Shown here: positions 11,396 to 22,463 of the stretch, one piece after another
Layout: every line of letters starts with the position of its first letter
Numbering within the stretch: position 1 is the first letter of the stretch
DNA from: Larix kaempferi
Taxonomy: Eukaryota > Streptophyta > Pinopsida > Pinales > Pinaceae
DNA: 64,000 nt
Direction: 5' to 3'
Assembly (NCBI GenBank): GCA_027924585.1
Contig: BSBM01000826.1
Location: 11,253,501 to 11,317,500 of the forward strand
Translations under genes and position numbers: made by a program
The notes under the pieces: generated by a model
What the model was told of the DNA's origin: nothing
Database searches by the model: none
What the model saw: the letters and a program-made list of their open reading frames with translations, nothing else

Positions 11396-11690
11396 TGCAA
11401 ATGACCCTAATTGATTAGGCATGTTGTCAACATTAAATTACATTTCTTCATTCTAGTGCACTATAACAAGAGATAAAAAGGGGAGAGACATTTGCAAATG
11501 GTGCAAATTGATTGGGAATGTTTCCAACATTAAATATCACTCATTGGTGTTGGCATACTAGCATATGAGATAAGGGCAGGAGCACACATTTGAATGGCAA
11601 ATATTCATTGGGAAACTTTATAGTTTTCCATTATAGTCACTCACACTAGAATATAATATGGGGATTTAAAGTGGAATCCCCTTACGCCGA
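11396..11690. repeat. Diverged tandem repeat, about 97-bp period, 3 copies
   Basis: Copies start at 11396, 11493 and 11591, giving periods of 97 and 98 bp. Shared blocks include tgcaaatg, attgattgggaatgtt and caacattaaat. The third copy is the most diverged. Confidence 0.55.
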
Positions 11691-12079
11691 TGGTTGATAT
11701 TTATTTATCTAGATCCACATCATATCATTGCATCCATTTGTGCTATGGGTCATCACTTTCCTGCAGTGGATAATATCGGAGATTCACTCGAAGAGGGAAG
11801 ATTCGTTGGGAATAAAAAGATACCATCGGAGATCCCATTGGTTTAGAAAAATTCTGATCTACTTCATCGACATAAGGGACTTGATAAATAAATGATATTA
11901 TCCTCCATCTCTAATGGCTAATTAAAAAATGATCATATGTATTTCCTACTCAAACATGATGACTATGCCACCTTAATTCACCATGAATATGACATAAATT
12001 TTAATGATATGTGGAATTAAATGAGGATTTTTCTCTGGTATAATATCTCCAATTTCTCAGACAAAAAAAATTCACTTTG
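11691..12079. other. AT-rich spacer, no gene seen
   Basis: No domain-bearing frame. It lies directly upstream of the LINE and could include its 5' leader. Confidence 0.4.
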
Positions 12080-12186
12080 TCGTTCTGTAACCTTGCATGC
12101 AACACCTAGGGTTTTGAGATACCTCCCTCAACCTCATCCCTCTGCCCCACCTTCTCTTCTCCTGACTTAAGACCCTAGTACCACCC

Positions 12187-13060
12187 ATGGAAAAACCATG
12201 GGGAGGGGCCGAGGGCACCCCTGGATCGGCCCCCTCGTCCTCCAACCCTGTCGCCTCTATACAAATCGGGACGGCTGAGGTACCTATGACGTACCCTAAA
12301 GCCTCGACTGCTTAGAAGAACCCTTTGACATCCAAATCGTCAACTGGCATGAACACCTGTATAGCCAAAGCTACTAAAAGACCCCAACACATGCTCCCAG
12401 CTGAATGCATCAATGCCCATATGCATAAACTCAAAGGTCATGCCTTGGTTGGAAAATTCATAGTTTTTTTCCAACAGAGCAAGCCCTCCGTGGATGGATA
12501 ATGTCCAAATGGAAACCCAAGGCACACTTTGATCTACAACTCGGATCAAAAAGATTCTTCACCATCATATTCCACCGGCTCGAGGACAAAGCAAGAGTGG
12601 AGGATGGAGGCCCCTACTTCTTCAATTCAACAGGTTTATACCTCTGACACTAGATGGAAAAATTTAGCCTTGATAAAGAGGACTTCACATGGGTACCAGT
12701 ATGGATAAGGATGTACTCATTACCACAAGAATACTAGGATGGAGACACGCTCAAGGACATCGGAAATACCCTTGGAATCTATGTCAGAGTCGCAAAGCAA
12801 ACAAGAAACTATAAGTACACCTCCTATGCCCATATATGTGTTTACATGCACATAGGCAAGTCTTTTCCCGACTCGATATGTCTCAACCGTGAAGACACAT
12901 AATGGTCTCAACCATTGGACTATGAGAATGTCCCTTTTCGCTATAGAAAATGCCATGAACATGGCCATCTATAACGTGACTGTCATCTCAACAATAGCGG
13001 CCCCCAAGAAAACAACAAGGATGAAGACGGTTTTTATAAATACGGAAGGAAAATAAGATA
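12187..13060 (+). pseudogene. LINE ORF1 (DUF4283-type RNA-binding protein)
   Basis: An ATG at 12187 opens a frame that is soon interrupted, but plant L1 ORF1 homology is clear across frames. Seen are the KLKGHALVGKFIVFFQ strand, HFDLQLGSKRFFTIIFHRLE, GGPYFFNSTGLYL, FTWVPVWIRMYSLPQEY, SYAHICVYMHIGKSFPD and a decayed zinc knuckle RKCHEHGHL-stop-RDCHLN in which the first cysteine is tyrosine. Proteins of this kind bind the LINE RNA as part of the transposition particle. At least four stops are present. Confidence 0.7.
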
Positions 13061-13124
13061 GCACCGCAAGACAACTACAGAATAGAAGAAAACCAACGAT
13101 CCTTCCACCAGCAATGACTTAACC

Positions 13125-13890
13125 ATCCTCGGAAGACACTCTCTTCAAGACACTCTCTTCAAGCATTGCATCAATGATTATGAGCTCGTTGAACTTAATC
13201 TCTCTAAAGGCTTCTTCACTTGGAACAATCATAGAGTTGGAGCCCATCAAATTGCTTCTTGTCTTGACCGCTTCCTGGTATCTGAAAAATCCATTGACAC
13301 AGGAGGATTTCTCTCCACAATGGTCCTTCCTTCTGCAGGTTCTGATCACTGGCCAATTTCTCTCAACTGGCATCACTCAGGTCAGAAACATTTTTGACCA
13401 TTTTGCTTTGAAATTTTTTGGCTAACTCACCCCTCTTTTTAGGACACTATTCGGGACCGGTGGCTCAATATGGAGGTGGAAGGCTGATCCAAAATGGCCA
13501 TCTTTCAAAAGAAAATCAAGATGCTCAAATCCCAGCTGCAAATATGGAATAAAACAACTTTTGGCAACATATTCACTACCAAGAGTGAAATAGAAAAGGG
13601 CTTGGAGAACATACAAAAAGATATCATGGAACATAGCCACACTGAAGAGCTCAAACGAAAGGAGAAAGAAAGTTTGAAGAAGCTGGACATCCGATGCGAG
13701 CAGGAAGAAATCATGTGGCGGCAGAAATCCAGAATCAACTGGCTCAAAGAAGGAGAGAAAAACACCACCTTCTTCAACCACACCAGTATCCAACACAAAA
13801 TGCACAACAAGATTAATTCCTTTATTTTTGTATACGAAACTACTTTAAGTGATCAAGGGGAGATAGAGAAAGAACTCATCAATAACTTCT
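13125..13890 (+). pseudogene. LINE ORF2: endonuclease C-terminus and linker
   Basis: The interval starts inside an endonuclease/exonuclease/phosphatase domain: ELVELNLSKGFFTWNNHR, then a DRFLVSE segment and the SDHWPISLNW end containing the conserved SDH. The N-terminal two-thirds of the endonuclease are absent, since ORF1-like sequence is present until about 13060. The next part, open from 13494 to 13892 (132 codons), is the lysine/glutamate-rich linker before the RT (IMWRQKSRINWLKEGEKN, the conserved 'W..EGE.NT.FFH' motif). The DNA-nicking activity is lost. Confidence 0.75.
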
Positions 13891-13895
13891 AGACC

Positions 13896-15430
13896 TTGCT
13901 CACTGAGGAAAATGATGAAAGATCACAGACCATCAGTAGGGTTACAAGACACAATCCCTCCATTCTAACTCCTGATCACAATGCAACTCTCATGAAGGAA
14001 ATCAAAATGACGGAATTAGAGGTAGCAGTCAATCAGATGGAAGAAGGTAAAGCCCTTGGTCTGGATGGCTTCACCATCAACTTCTTTCATTACTGCTGGG
14101 ACATGCTTAAACAAGAAATCCTAGATATTGTCAAGGAATCCAGATCCAAGCGATGGGTCCTCCATGCGTTCAACACCACCCATCACACCCTCATCCCCAA
14201 AGAAAACGATGCCACCACCCCTGGTAAGTTAATACCTATCTCCCTCTGCAATGTGATTTAAAAAATTATTACCAAAGTCATTGGCAACCGCCTCAAGGTA
14301 CTCTTACAACTTTTGATCTCACCTGAAAAAACTTGTTATGTCGAATGGTGCCAAATCCTGGATGGAATCATTCTCTCCCATGAAGTTATCCATTCCCTGA
14401 AAATGGAAAAAACCCCTGGGATGCTCCTCAAGATAAACCTCTCCAAGGCCTTTGACAAGCTTAGTTGGACATTCATTGAGAAGATGCTCCTTGCTTTTGG
14501 GTTCTGCCAAGATTGGACCAATTGGGTCATGTCCCTAACCTCTTGATCTTTATTCTCCATCCTTGTCGATGGCTACCCCTCTTCCACCTTTTACCCCACC
14601 AGAGGCATCCGTCAAGGAGACCCCCTCTCACCCTTCCTTTTCATTCTCATGGTCGAAGGATTGGGCAGGATGCTAAAATAAAAGATTACTATTCGTGCCC
14701 TTCGTGGCGTTTCCTTACATGGAAGCCTCCCCACAATCTATTAGCAATTTGTGGATGACAACCTTCTTTTTGTGCACCCCTCAGTTGAGGAGGCCTCAAC
14801 ACTGAAGCGCATTTTAAAGACCTACTCTGATGCCTCTGGCACCACTATAAACCTTGAAAAGTCCCAAATCTTCCTTTTCCACATAGACCCCATCACGCAA
14901 AGGAATATTTTGCACATCCTAGGATACTCCACGGCCTCCCTCCCCTCCAAATACCTGGGTGCCCCTCTCTTTGACTCAGCTATCAAACATTCCTCCTAGA
15001 GACAACTCCTTGACAAGCTTGAAAATAAAATCTCTTCTTGCACCTTCCGCACTCTCAACCTGCCCACCATAATAGTGCTTCTTAAACCTGTCCTTCAATC
15101 TATGCCTCCTTATCTCTTCTCTGTCCTTGCTTCCCCCAAGTGGGTCCTCAAATTAATGAGAAATCCCAAAAGTCTTTCCTTTTGGGGGGAACCCATAATA
15201 ACCGCAAGTGGTCCCTTATGGAATGGGATACTCTCTGTACTCCAAAAAGACAAGGAGGCATCGGGCTCAAGATCCTGAAATCAACAATCAGGTCTTCTCT
15301 GCCAAACTCTAGTGGAAATGGGTCACTGATGCAGTCTCCCCCTGGAGCCTCCTCTAGAATAGAAAATATGCCCGCAACTGGTCGACTCAGCTCCACATCC
15401 GCTATGCCCAATATCCTCTGGGATATTTAA
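13896..15430 (+). pseudogene. LINE ORF2: reverse transcriptase
   Basis: Successive frames give the L1 RT motifs: GKALGLDGFTINFF, HTLIPKENDATTPGKLIPIS (normally 'I.L.PK...P....FRPISL'), ILLSKAFD-like [33 protein letters not shown] and a catalytic FVDD where FADD is usual. A thumb region follows (SKYLGAPL, LPTIIVLLKPVLQSMP). Stops occur near 14260, 14544 and 14996. The protein would prime cDNA synthesis at the target site; it cannot be made from this copy. Confidence 0.8.
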
Positions 15431-16430
15431 TCTGGCAAGCTGTTGATTGTCAAAGATCCCTCATTCAGTAGCACAGTTTCTGGGAAGTCTGAAATGGTCA
15501 ACATGCAAATTTATAGTTTGACTCTTGGCAGCAACTTCCATGCATCCACACTGCGATCCTTTCACCGAAACTTCAAGCTCACTATGACCACAACAGATAG
15601 CTCTCTATTCAGGATTACTAGACACCCGTTGACTCCTTCAAAAATAGAATTTCGAAACATCATGACCTTTAGACTCCTCCAGTCCTGACAGATAGCATCG
15701 AGCCTCTCTGGCAAGCTCTTCAAACCAGACAAATCATATTAAGCAATGATTCTGAGATTTTGCGATGGGGACACCTCCCAATAGGAACTTTCTCTACCAA
15801 AGAATCTTACTCCATCCTCACTGTAACTCTTGAAGAGAGGCCAAACCCCATCTGGAAGAAAATTTGGGAATCACAATTACGGCCCAAGATCTACTCCTTC
15901 CTCTGGCTCCTTGCTCACAGATGCATCCTAACTTCGGACAATATCCAAAGAAGAGGCAACCAAGGACCCTCTTGGTGTCCCATGTGTGAAAATCAACCTG
16001 AAACCAATGATCATCTACTCAACTCTTGTGATTTTGTCAAATATATTTGGGACAAAGTGGCTCAACTCTACAAATGCACCAACAGGGTCTGAGGAGATAT
16101 TGTCCAAACCATATCCAAATGGGATCCCAATCCCTTCCAGAGCACTATTGTTAACATAATTTGGGATCTCATTCCAATACTAGTTGTCTGGAACATGTGG
16201 AAAGAACGCAACAGAAGAATTTTTTATTCCATGAAAAATTAGCTCAAGAGATTTGGTACACTTTCATCACCAACCTTCAAGAAACTCTCTCCCTCAAGCT
16301 TTGGAGCTCTTCTGATTTCCCCACTCTTCTTGTTGAAAGCTACATCCTTTCCGAATGGAACCTCATCCTTCATCCCACTCCTAGCCTCCCACGTATTTCC
16401 CCAGCCAACACTCCTAGCCCGGAACACTAG
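15431..16430 (+). pseudogene. LINE ORF2 C-terminus with zf-RVT domain
   Basis: The frame at 15760-16092 (110 codons) contains the reverse-transcriptase zinc-binding region: FSTKESYSIL, PIWKKIWESQLRPKIYSFLW, then CPMCENQPETNDHLLNSCDF with the expected C-X2-C and downstream H/C pattern. Coding resemblance continues after a stop to about 16240 (VVWNMWKERNRRIF), and the last part is in another frame. The preceding segment to 15700 has no clear motif. Confidence 0.7.
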
Positions 16431-16569
16431 AGCAAGCCCCCCCTGGTTTTGTTATGGAGAAAAACTTCCTATGGTATGGGACTGACCACAACAGACAGAT
16501 GACTGCAGAATACTACTCAATTCCCAATGCAATGCTATATAAATGACAATGCTAAGATAATGGAGAATA

Positions 16570-17371
16570 ATACCAACCTTCAACCGGATGTTCGATGTAG
16601 ATCGTCGTTGAGATTTCAACCTCTACACTTGAACCTGCAAATTAGTCTCAATAAGCAATACAAGACAAGTTCATGTAATATGTGAAAGACATTAGCATAC
16701 TAAATAGCAATGATCCACGATATCATAAGTAAATGTAACCCAATGTAATTTAAACAACATTCACAACATCAATTGGATGAGAAGATGAGTATTTCTATTG
16801 ATTCATAACAAGAAGTACATGATACAACCTCTTGCCGGCAACCAATCTGAACCAAAAACTAGGTCCCTCCACTTGTGCCTCCACTACTTCAATCCTGTAG
16901 GTAATGGAAAACTCAAACTATCAAAGGCGTTTGGGAGGTGAACATAATACGTTCACAAGAACAAGGATCAATGAGTGTAGACTCAAGTCACGACAAAAAT
17001 CCACTAGATTTATCTTGCTCTCTCTTCCTCCTCCCTTCCATACACCATAAGAGCTCAATATATATTCTTCTAAGGGTAGGTGAAAAGGCACATCGAGTCG
17101 TTTCGGGGCATATGGAGGGCCAAAGGTCACCCTAAGACTGCTTCTTGGGAGTAAAAGTGAGTTTTAATTACTTTTTACCATGAAACTTGGTGTACGCAGG
17201 CTAATGTACTGCAGCCTACGTGTATGCTAGCTATAGTGTAACCGCGAGCGTACAGGAACAAAAATAGGGAAAATTAAGTTCCTGAAGGGAAGATCATGAA
17301 TCTAAGTCAAACAATGGATACTGAAGGCCAAAAGTTGTTGATGTTTACAGGGTGGAAAAATACGCTGTAAC
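16570..17371 (-). repeat. LTR-like remnant, minus orientation
   Basis: On the minus strand a purine tract with TTAGGGGGCATC is followed at 17371 by TGTTACAGCGTATTTTTCC, the arrangement of a polypurine tract followed by an LTR start. The sequence then runs about 0.8 kb leftwards and includes an ATATATA motif near 17060. The far end and a partner LTR are not resolved, so the call rests on the left-hand junction alone. Confidence 0.35.
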
Positions 17372-17768
17372 AGATGCCCCCTAATGTGTGAGGTCATACA
17401 ATGGTGCTACGATGGATGAAATACATTATAAATCTGAGAAGTGGAGTGATGGAGATGCAACTGGAAGGAACATCTCACTCATCATAATACAATAATATCT
17501 CTGAATACATGTTAGTATAGTACAACAATCTGATACAATGGCCCTGAATAGGAAGTATATAATGAATACATGTCATAAGTGGTCATAGCCATAACCATCT
17601 ACCGTAAGAGACAGTCTCCTGCTGAAAGGAAAAATTGGAACAAATTGAAGGTACAAACTACTGATGTATGAGAAGTGATACCTCAAGAGTACAGTCACGA
17701 TCATAAGTAGCATATTGAATGCCACTATCGGCTGGGGTCTTCTACACAAATCATCTACAGTGCAAGTC
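17372..17768. other. Pre-insertion flank of the copia element
   Basis: No gene seen. It probably belongs to the internal 3' part of the element whose LTR is at 16570-17371. The copia insertion at 17774 separates it from 22462 onward. Confidence 0.4.
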
Positions 17769-17773
17769 CCATC
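17769..17773. repeat. Target site duplication, left copy (ccatc)
   Basis: The 5-bp ccatc next to the 3' LTR end matches the 5-bp ccatc at 22457-22461 on the other side of the element. Confidence 0.8.
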
Positions 17774-18232
17774 TGTTTGGTTACATAGGGTACTCCCAAA
17801 AGACCAAACAGATAGAGCAACCACTTCACACAAACAGATCACAGATCAACACATTGATGTTTTGACGTGGTTTAAACCCTCGAGAGGGAAACACTCCACG
17901 GCCCCGACCAAATAGCTTCTATGGAGCAATTTATTATGCAATTAAAGAAAGTTACAAATGAGCTTCTCATAATCGATCAACTTTCCAATGACCCTCCATG
18001 ACCTTTAAATAAAGATTATGGACCAATCGGGTGTTAAACCACAGATCAAGGGTAGGTATGATCTAACAGAAGTTGAGCCATTGGATCACTCTATGTCTAG
18101 AACATATTGTGACCGTTAAATTTAAATATTTACAAATGCATACTAATGCATACTAAAGACACACACTTTACCTAACGGAGCTATTACCCAAGTTGATCTT
18201 AAGTAACTCCTAAGTGTCTAAATATCCTAACA
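17774..18232 (-). repeat. copia 3' LTR (459 bp)
   Basis: On the minus strand it starts TGTTAGGATATTTAGACAC right after a polypurine tract and ends CCAAACA right before the target duplication. Its first 94 bp are repeated at 22363-22456. Confidence 0.85.
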
Positions 18233-18244
18233 TCCCCCCTTAAG
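18233..18244 (-). other. copia polypurine tract
   Basis: The minus strand reads ttaagggggga immediately before the 3' LTR, the expected primer for plus-strand DNA synthesis. Confidence 0.8.
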
Positions 18245-18356
18245 AACAACCTGGGATAGGATTGAAGGATTTACAAAAGTGACGCTATTAGGATAAGGAA
18301 GGATTCATTAGAGCCTATCCCCCCTTAATGACAAATTCCTGAACTCCTGACATAAA

Positions 18357-19763
18357 TCAAACTTTAAAAAACTTTGCTTTTGTAAGAGACTTGGTGAAGA
18401 TGTCTGCAACTTGATCATCTGTAGGGAAAAAGAGCACTTCAAGAACATGATCATGAACAAGATTTCTGATGAAGTGCATATGTAGCTCAATGTGTTTGTT
18501 GCGTTGATGTAGAACTAGATCTTTGGCGAGCTTGATAACACTTTGATTGTCGCACCAAAGTGGAGTAGCTTGTTGCTGCTTGAATCCAAACTCTGAAAGG
18601 ATCTGTCGAAGCCTTAAAGCTTCCTGACTGGCATTAACTGCTGCTCGATATTCTGCTTCTATTGAAGAGAGATCAAGAGCTTGTTGTTTCTTACAAGCCC
18701 AAGTGATAGCTTCAGATCCCAGACTGAAAACATAACCTACACTAGACTTTTGATCATTAGGATCGCCGGCCCAATCTGAATCAGTGAAACCAACCAACAA
18801 AGGTTCCCCCCCTGGACTGTAATGAATCCCAAACTGAATTGTACCTTGAATATATCGAAGTATTCTTTTAGCTGCTTTCTAGTGACTTTCATGAGTTGTT
18901 TGCATATAACGGGCAACATGACCAACGACAAAGGAAAGGTTAGGACGAGAATGAGTCAAGTATAAGAGACTAGCAACAAGCTGACGATACAAGGTGGCAT
19001 CTACTTCAGCTGAAGGAAAAGTGGCAGAAATTTTGACTCCAAACTATAAGGGAGAAGGGGTTGGTTTACAATCGTCCATGTGAAAGCCACGAAGAAGGTC
19101 ACAAGAATATGTAGACTGAGAAAGAAAGATTCCTTCTTTGGTTTGAAGAACTTGGAGACCAAGAAAATAATGCAAATGTCCTAAGCCTTACATTTCAAAT
19201 TTTTTCTTAAGATTGGATTTCACATTGGTTATAAGCTTAGGGTCACTACCAGTAAGAATAAGGTCATCAACATATAGGACAAGTATGATGAGATGGTTTC
19301 CTACTTTCTTGGTATAGACATTGGGGTCAGAACGGAATCTAGAAAAAGAAGTGTGAAGGAGAAAGCTATCCATTTTGGCATACCAAACTCTAGGAGCTTG
19401 CTTAAGGACATATAAGGATTTCTTAAGGAGACAGACAAGGATAGAGTGATTCTGAACATATCCAAGAGGTTGTTCCATGTAAATTTCCTCCCGTAAATCA
19501 CCATGTAAGAAGGCTGACTTGACATCCATTTGATGGACTTCCTAGTTATGTAAGGCTGCAAGGGAAATAACAAGACGGATGGAGTTCATTTTTGCAACAG
19601 GAGCAAAGGTTTCAATGTAGTCAATCCCTTCAACTTGGGAAAAAAATTTGGAAACTAACCTTTCCTTAAGTCTTTCAACACTTCCATCTGATGCATACTT
19701 AGTTCTGTAGACCCATTTACATCTGAAAAGTTTCTTCCTTTTGGAAGAGGTACAAGATCCCAA
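18357..19763 (-). pseudogene. copia reverse transcriptase and RNase H
   Basis: Homology runs continuously on the minus strand with stops between blocks. RT: the entry CKWVYRTKYASDGSVERLK, ETFAPVAKMNSIRLV, QMDVKSAFLHGDLREEIYM, APRVWYAKMDSFL, and the catalytic YVDD in LVLYVDDLILTG. RNase H (open as 18357-18800): GFTDSDWAGDPNDQKSS, SSIEAEYRA and WCDNQSVIKLA, ending VADIFTKSLTKAKF. Stops occur at about 19540, 19187, 19050 and 18880. These are standard copia motifs; the enzyme cannot be made intact. Confidence 0.88.
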
Positions 19764-19799
19764 CTATCATTCGCCATTAAGGAATGATATTCTTCATCC

Positions 19800-20479
19800 A
19801 TAGCTGCATCTTAATCAGGATTTCCTAAAGCGTCTGCAAAAGTTTCTAGATCATGATTCTCGGAAAATTGAGCCAAAAGAGAAAAGGCTCGCTGAAACTA
19901 AGAACGTGTTCAATGTTGATCTCTAGGATCACTGGCAAGATAACCGGCTGCTTCACATGTTGAATGGACCCATTGAGGAAGCACTTGTGCTTTTGCAACT
20001 GGAGGAACATGAGCAGCAGGAGGTGGATTTTCATCCTCATTGTCATCATCAGAAACTGGAGTTGGAAACCTGTCAACGAAGTTGGAAGAAGAAGAAGGCA
20101 CAATCGCCGAATCAGGCTTGCAGGCCAAAGATGGCACAATTGCCTTGTTAGGCTCGCAGGCCACAGATGGCACAATCGCCTTGTTAGGCTCGCAGGCCAA
20201 GATATTTTCATCAGATTTAACATCTCTTCGAATGATTACATCATGAGAATGTGGTTGAAGAAGTCTAGAACCTTTTACATCTTTAGAATATCTAACAAAT
20301 ATGCACTTTTCACTTTTAGGCTGCAATGCTTTCCGTTTTTCATTCGGAATGTGAGCCCATGCTTCACTACCAAACACACGGAACTGACTTACATCTGGTT
20401 TAATTTTAATACAAGCTTCTTCCAGTGTGATACCTTGTAAAGCTTTAGTGGGGGTGCGATTAACTATGTAATTGCACAA
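19800..20479 (-). pseudogene. copia integrase C-terminal and linker region with 36-bp minisatellite
   Basis: The minus-strand frame open at 19910-20479 encodes the part after the integrase core: NRTPTKALQGITLEEA, FRVFGSEAWAHIPNEKR, LQPKSEKCIFVRYSKDVKG and RLLQPHSHDVIIRRDV, familiar from plant copia. It is followed by three tandem 12-residue units of the type ACEPNKAIVPSV, encoded by a 36-bp DNA repeat at about 20103-20210, and then an acidic proline-rich linker. This frame is offset relative to the integrase core frame, so a frameshift lies near 20480. Confidence 0.75.
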
Positions 20480-21174
20480 TTTATGGCTTCAGCCCAAAAT
20501 TGAAGACTTAGTCCCTTAGATTGGATCATACAATTAGCCATTTCTTTTAAAGTGCGGTTCTTCCATTCAGCTACACAATTTTGTTGTGGTGTATATGGAA
20601 CAGTGTGTTGTTATTGGATTCCTTGTTCAATGCAGAAAGTAGTGAACTTTTTGTTAACATATTCTCCTCCATTGTCAGATCTTAACTTAATAATTTCATG
20701 ACTAGATTGTTTTTCAACAAGGGCCTCGTAGGACAAGAACATGTTAAAAACTTTGCTCTTAAGTTTTAGGAAATAAACCCAAGTTTGTCTGGTTTAATCA
20801 TCAATGAAAGTTAAGAAATATTTGAAACCAGAAAAGGAAGCAGATGAAAGAGGACCACACAAGTCACTATGCAAAAGCTCCATGGGAACCGAGGCATGCC
20901 AAGAGGCACATTTTTCAAAACTATCCTGATGATGTTTTTTGAGTACACAACTGGAATAGACACCATCCCTACAAGATACCATTGGAAGACCTGTCACCAT
21001 ATTGTCTTTACATAGTTGTTTCAATGAGTGATAATTTAAGTGACCAAATCGCTCATGCCAAAGTTTGCTCAAGTTATCACTATGAGCAACAAAAACTGAA
21101 GGAAAAGGTGATGACCCAAAGTTGTTAAATTTGTACAACCTGGTAATATCATCAACAATTCTAGTTGCTAGGAC
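20480..21174 (-). pseudogene. copia integrase core
   Basis: The zinc-binding part is open in 20794-21138: LWHERFGHLNYHSLKQL gives the two histidines, and the usual CX2C is degraded to VYSSC, where the first cysteine reads as tyrosine. The core follows with MELLHSDLCGPL, LRSDNGGEYVNKKF and TPQQNCVAEWKNRTLKEM, giving the D, D and E positions. In-frame stops are seen at about 20791 and 20610. The frame is the same as gag-protease upstream, so this was one polyprotein. Confidence 0.8.
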
Positions 21175-22365
21175 CTATTGAGGATCTTTAAAATCCTTGA
21201 TTACAACTTGGTGACGTGTAAACATCACAGTTGTACCTTCACCAGAATGAGTGATTTGATAGACTGATAACAAATTGCAGGAACTTATTGGAACACATAG
21301 TACATCACTAAAATGACCATTATCTACTGGAATTGTTCCAGCTCCTACAACACTTAGAGATCTATCATCACCAACAAATATTTGTTTGGTGTTACATTCA
21401 TGCATGGTAGAAAATATGGCTTGATCCTTAGCCATATGATAAGATGCTCCAGAATCAATGAGCCATTCAATTAAAGTAGAAGAAGAAGATGCATTATAAG
21501 AATAACCAGAAGCACAAAGTGCATGTCCATGAGAGGTAGATTCTGAAGGCAAATCTAGGCTGATGTGGTGCTTCTTCATTGCTGCTTCCAAGGCTGCCAT
21601 CTTCTTGAAACTCTTAGATTCATCATGATTATCTTTCCCGCAATAGTTGCAATGATGCTCAGTCTTCTTGCCTTTTGGCTTGGATCCTTTGTCATTTTTT
21701 AAAGAAGGAGTTGACTGAGAGGGTTTGGGACCCTTGTTTGACTTATTATTGTGAAAATTTTGTTTCTTGGGAGGCTTGGACTTTTCTTTCTGTTGGGACA
21801 ATAAGGCTTTCCCAGATGTATCTGCATTGTTAATTATTCCAAGATGGATAGGATTATATTGCTCTCTAATCAAGGAATCAAAAAAGGATTCAAGACTAGG
21901 CTCTTGATAGCTAGCTGCATTCAAGGATTCTTTCATGGAGTAAAATGTAGATACAAAAACAGAATATGCAGGTCAAAGTTTTAAAAGAATGTGATAAATG
22001 TATTGTTTGTCTTCCCTCTTAATCTTGCATTCTGCACATAAGATTTTAAGAGTTTTATACTTAGATAAATAATCTCTAATGCATGAAAAATTACTTGGAT
22101 TTAAAAAAATCAACTCATTTTTGAGTTGGTGACCTCGAATTTCATTTTGTTTACCAAACAAATATTCCAACTTGTCCCGAGCAGCATCAAGTTCATCAAT
22201 TCCAGATATGTGGAATTGCAAATCAATAGATATTGACATCCCAATCAATCCACGAGCATCGTCACATCTATTTTCCCATTTTATTTTCTTATCATAAACA
22301 GTGGGTTCTGTTTCTTTCCCTGATGTAATTCTGAAAAATCCTCTACTTCCTAGAACATCCTCCAT
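21175..22365 (-). pseudogene. copia gag and protease, fused to 5' LTR remnant
   Basis: The frame opens with an ATG whose three bases belong to the 94-bp LTR remnant, then enters gag without its normal N-terminus. Seen are KWENRCDDARGLIGMSIS, LEYLFGKQNEIRGHQLKNE and YLSKYKTLKILCAECKIK. A TGA at 21973-21975 interrupts it; the same frame continues as STFYSMKESLNAASYQEPSL. The zinc knuckle CNYCGKDNHDESKSF has serine at the position of the last cysteine. The protease start WLIDSGASYHM keeps an intact DSG. A stop at 21175-21177 ends the open stretch. Confidence 0.85.
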
Positions 22366-22456
22366 ACTAATGCATACTAAAGAAACACACTTTACCTAAC
22401 GGATCTATTACACAAGTTGATCTTAACTAACTCCTAAGTGTTTAAATATACTAACA
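22363..22456 (-). repeat. copia 5' LTR remnant (94 bp)
   Basis: It matches the first 94 bp of the 3' LTR (18139-18232) with six substitutions and no indel, then switches abruptly to gag. The remaining 365 bp of LTR, the primer site, the leader and the gag N-terminus are deleted. Confidence 0.88.
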
Positions 22457-22461
22457 CCATC
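22457..22461. repeat. Target site duplication, right copy (ccatc)
   Basis: Matches 17769-17773 and sits directly outside the 5' LTR end. Confidence 0.8.
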
Positions 22462-22463
22462 AA

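Larger units (their letters stand above)
12080..16440 (+). mobile_element. Degenerate L1-type LINE
   Basis: A non-LTR retrotransposon in plus orientation: ORF1 with a DUF4283/zinc-knuckle protein, then ORF2 with the end of an endonuclease, an RT and a zf-RVT region. The coding strand is C-rich, unlike the surrounding AT-rich DNA. Most of the endonuclease between ORF1 and the RT is missing. Many stops and frame slips show it is inactive. No poly-A tail or target duplication was identified, so the ends are approximate. Confidence 0.8.
17774..22456 (-). mobile_element. Ty1-copia retrotransposon with target duplication
   Basis: A copia element read on the minus strand, in the order gag-PR, IN, RT, RNase H, polypurine tract, 3' LTR. 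Both outer ends carry TGTT.../...AACA and are flanked by ccatc. The 3' LTR is 459 bp; the 5' LTR keeps only its first 94 bp. The two shared 94-bp segments differ at six positions, so the insertion is not recent. Several stops and at least one frame change disable the polyprotein. It inserted into an older repeat. Confidence 0.88.
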
